64,000 nucleotides of DNA, from contig NZ_QEKM01000001.1 of the NCBI RefSeq assembly GCF_003096555.1, forward strand, positions 1,426,001 to 1,490,000. The letters run 5' to 3'. This DNA comes from Simplicispira sp. 125. Lineage in GTDB: Bacteria; Pseudomonadota; Gammaproteobacteria; Burkholderiales; Burkholderiaceae_C. Made by a program: the position numbers and the translations under genes. The notes below the pieces were generated by a model that saw nothing but the letters and a program-made list of their open reading frames with translations, was not told the origin of the DNA and ran no database searches. Each line of letters opens with the position of its first letter. The first letter of the stretch is position 1. Shown piece after piece: positions 62,294-64,000 of this stretch.

Positions 62294-63151
62294 ATGAAAC
62301 TCTGCGGCTTCGACATCGGTCTGGAACACCGCCTCTTCCTCATTGCCGGCCCTTGCGTGATCGAGTCCGAGCAGTTGCAAATGGACGTGGCGGGCCAGCT
62401 CAAGGAAATCACTTCCAGCCTGGGCATCCCGTTCATTTTCAAAAGCAGCTTCGACAAAGCCAACCGCTCATCGGGCAGCACCTTTCGGGGCCCAGGCCGA
62501 GAGAAAGGCCTGGAGATCCTGGCCAAGATCCGGCGCGAACTGCAGTTGCCCGTGCTCACCGATGTGCACACCGAAGAAGACATCGTCGAGGCGGCCAAGG
62601 TAGTGGACGTGCTGCAGACGCCCGCCTTCCTGTGCCGCCAGACGGATTTCATCCGCGCGGTGGCCCAGTCGGGCAAGCCGGTGAACATCAAGAAAGGCCA
62701 ATTTCTCGCACCACACGACATGAAGAACGTCATCGACAAGGCCCGGGCTGCCGCCAAGGAAGCAGGGCTCCCCGAGGACAACTTCATGGCCTGCGAGCGC
62801 GGCGCCAGCTTTGGCTACAACAACCTGGTGAGCGACATGCGCAGTCTGGCCATCATGCGCGAGACGGGTGCTCCCGTCGTGTTCGACGCCACGCACAGCG
62901 TGCAACTGCCTGGCGGCCAGGGCACCAGCAGCGGCGGCCAGCGCGAGATGGTGCCGGTGCTGGCCCGCGCGGCCGTGGCCGTGGGCGTGGCAGGCTTGTT
63001 CATGGAAACGCATCCCGACCCGGCCAACGCCATGAGCGACGGCCCGAATGCCGTTCCCCTGAAACACATGCGTGCGCTGCTGGAAACGCTGCTCGCGCTC
63101 GATGCCGTGACCAAAAAGAACGGCTTTCTCGAAAACAACTTTGGAGCTTGA
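62294..63151 (+). CDS. kdsA: 3-deoxy-8-phosphooctulonate synthase
   Basis: Makes KDO-8-phosphate from PEP and arabinose 5-phosphate for the LPS inner core. 285 aa. Motifs: [47 protein letters not shown] and [23 protein letters not shown] upstream. Complements the lpx genes elsewhere in the window. Confidence 0.97.
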   Translation: MKLCGFDIGLEHRLFLIAGPCVIESEQLQMDVAGQLKEITSSLGIPFIFKSSFDKANRSSGSTFRGPGREKGLEILAKIRRELQLPVLTDVHTEEDIVEAAKVVDVLQTPAFLCRQTDFIRAVAQSGKPVNIKKGQFLAPHDMKNVIDKARAAAKEAGLPEDNFMACERGASFGYNNLVSDMRSLAIMRETGAPVVFDATHSVQLPGGQGTSSGGQREMVPVLARAAVAVGVAGLFMETHPDPANAMSDGPNAVPLKHMRALLETLLALDAVTKKNGFLENNFGA

Positions 63152-63153
63152 AC

Positions 63154-63444
63154 ATGCCCAGTGGATACGTCATCGCCAATGTCCGCGTCACCAATCCCGC
63201 GCAGTACGAGGAATACAAAAAGTGGTCCACCGCGGCGTTTACTTCGCACAACGCGGAAATCTGCGTGCGCGGCGGCCAGGTGGAAGTCATGGAAGGCGAT
63301 TGGACGCCCGATCGCGTAGTGATCGCCAAATTCGAAAGCTTTGAAGCAGCCAAAGCCTTCTACCATTCACCCGAGTACGGCAAGGCCCGCGCAGCGCGCG
63401 AGGGCGCGGCCATCATGCGGCTGGTGTGCGTGGAAGGCCTCTGA
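63154..63444 (+). CDS. DUF1330 family protein
   Basis: 96-aa dimeric alpha/beta-barrel-like protein: MPSGYVIANVRVTNPAQYEEYKKW, VRGGQVEVMEGDW, RVVIAKFESFEAAKAFYHSPEYGKARAAREGAA, all typical of DUF1330. GGAG within the end of kdsA is its ribosome-binding site, so it is coupled to kdsA. The open frame extends upstream through kdsA out of frame and that part is not coding. Function unknown. Confidence 0.88.
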   Translation: MPSGYVIANVRVTNPAQYEEYKKWSTAAFTSHNAEICVRGGQVEVMEGDWTPDRVVIAKFESFEAAKAFYHSPEYGKARAAREGAAIMRLVCVEGL

Positions 63445-63449
63445 AAACC

Positions 63450-63506
63450 GCTCCATTATTCATAGCTTCCAGCGCTTGCTGAATGAGCGTTTGAGGCGCA
63501 TTTGAT
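63450..63506 (+). repeat. Dispersed palindromic repeat between DUF1330 gene and eno
   Basis: CATTATTCATAGC, then CAGCGCTTGCTGAATGAGCG and TTTGAGGCGCATTTGA. Fills most of the 87-bp gap before eno. Confidence 0.7.
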
Positions 63507-63510
63507 TTAA

Positions 63511-64000
<490 letters not shown>

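Noticed and set aside
62353..63444. A 363-aa frame covering kdsA in another frame and running into the DUF1330 gene
   Set aside because: The first 267 residues are out of frame with conserved kdsA. Only the last 96 residues, with their own ribosome-binding site at 63154, are real.

Overview
The window is a stretch of beta-proteobacterial chromosome, most likely from the Comamonadaceae (Acidovorax/Simplicispira-like). This rests on the GC-rich coding style, the gene orders frr-uppS-cdsA-dxr-rseP-bamA-skp-lpxD-fabZ-lpxA-lpxB-rnhB and glnA-ntrB-ntrC, and a short dispersed repeat (GCTATT..AATAGC followed by AGCGCTT..AAGCGCT) that I associate with that family. The genus assignment is inference. 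Nearly all of the window is housekeeping. I see no transposase, phage gene, toxin-antitoxin pair, CRISPR array or recognisable defence system.

Layout. 1-4.1 kb: 5' part of ftsH (cut by the left edge), rlmE, a divergent yhbY-type RNA-binding gene, a glycosyltransferase, a DUF4149 membrane protein and greA. 4.3-9.2 kb: carA - small unknown gene - carB (minus strand). 9.6-24.6 kb: one long minus-strand series covering translation, isoprenoid, phospholipid and envelope biogenesis (rpsB, tsf, pyrH, frr, uppS, cdsA, dxr, rseP, bamA, skp, lpxD, fabZ, lpxA, lpxB, rnhB, SpoU methyltransferase). dxr is frameshifted as written, at a C7/G7 run. 24.8-29.0 kb (plus): amidase, DadA-like oxidoreductase, NAD(P)HX repair enzyme. 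29.1-38.4 kb: rnr, two identical tRNA-Leu(CAG) genes, and two large minus-strand genes (DUF349 and DUF748 proteins). 38.45-39.16 kb: gene-free and rich in inverted repeats.

39.2-47.8 kb: lytic transglycosylase, a ZTP riboswitch ahead of glyA, nrdR, an EamA transporter, aroC and a CBS-domain protein (both minus), metY, a hydrolase and exonuclease III. 48-54 kb: a DUF2383 protein and the nitrogen-control operon glnA-DUF4124-ntrB-ntrC, with a good sigma-54 promoter at glnA. 54-60.5 kb: CinA-like protein, EI24 protein, Ala-rich lipoprotein, an unknown gene, SlyD-like PPIase, glycine-zipper lipoprotein, dut, a membrane protein and coaBC. 60.6-64 kb (plus): pyrG, kdsA, a DUF1330 protein and the start of eno (cut by the right edge).

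The most noteworthy items are the ZTP riboswitch at glyA, the sigma-54/NtrC control region of glnA, the dxr frameshift, a family of about 11 dispersed palindromic repeats that enter conserved genes and supply stop codons, the structured intergenic region at 38.5-38.8 kb, and the unknown gene coupled between carA and carB. I did not find a clearly new multi-gene system.
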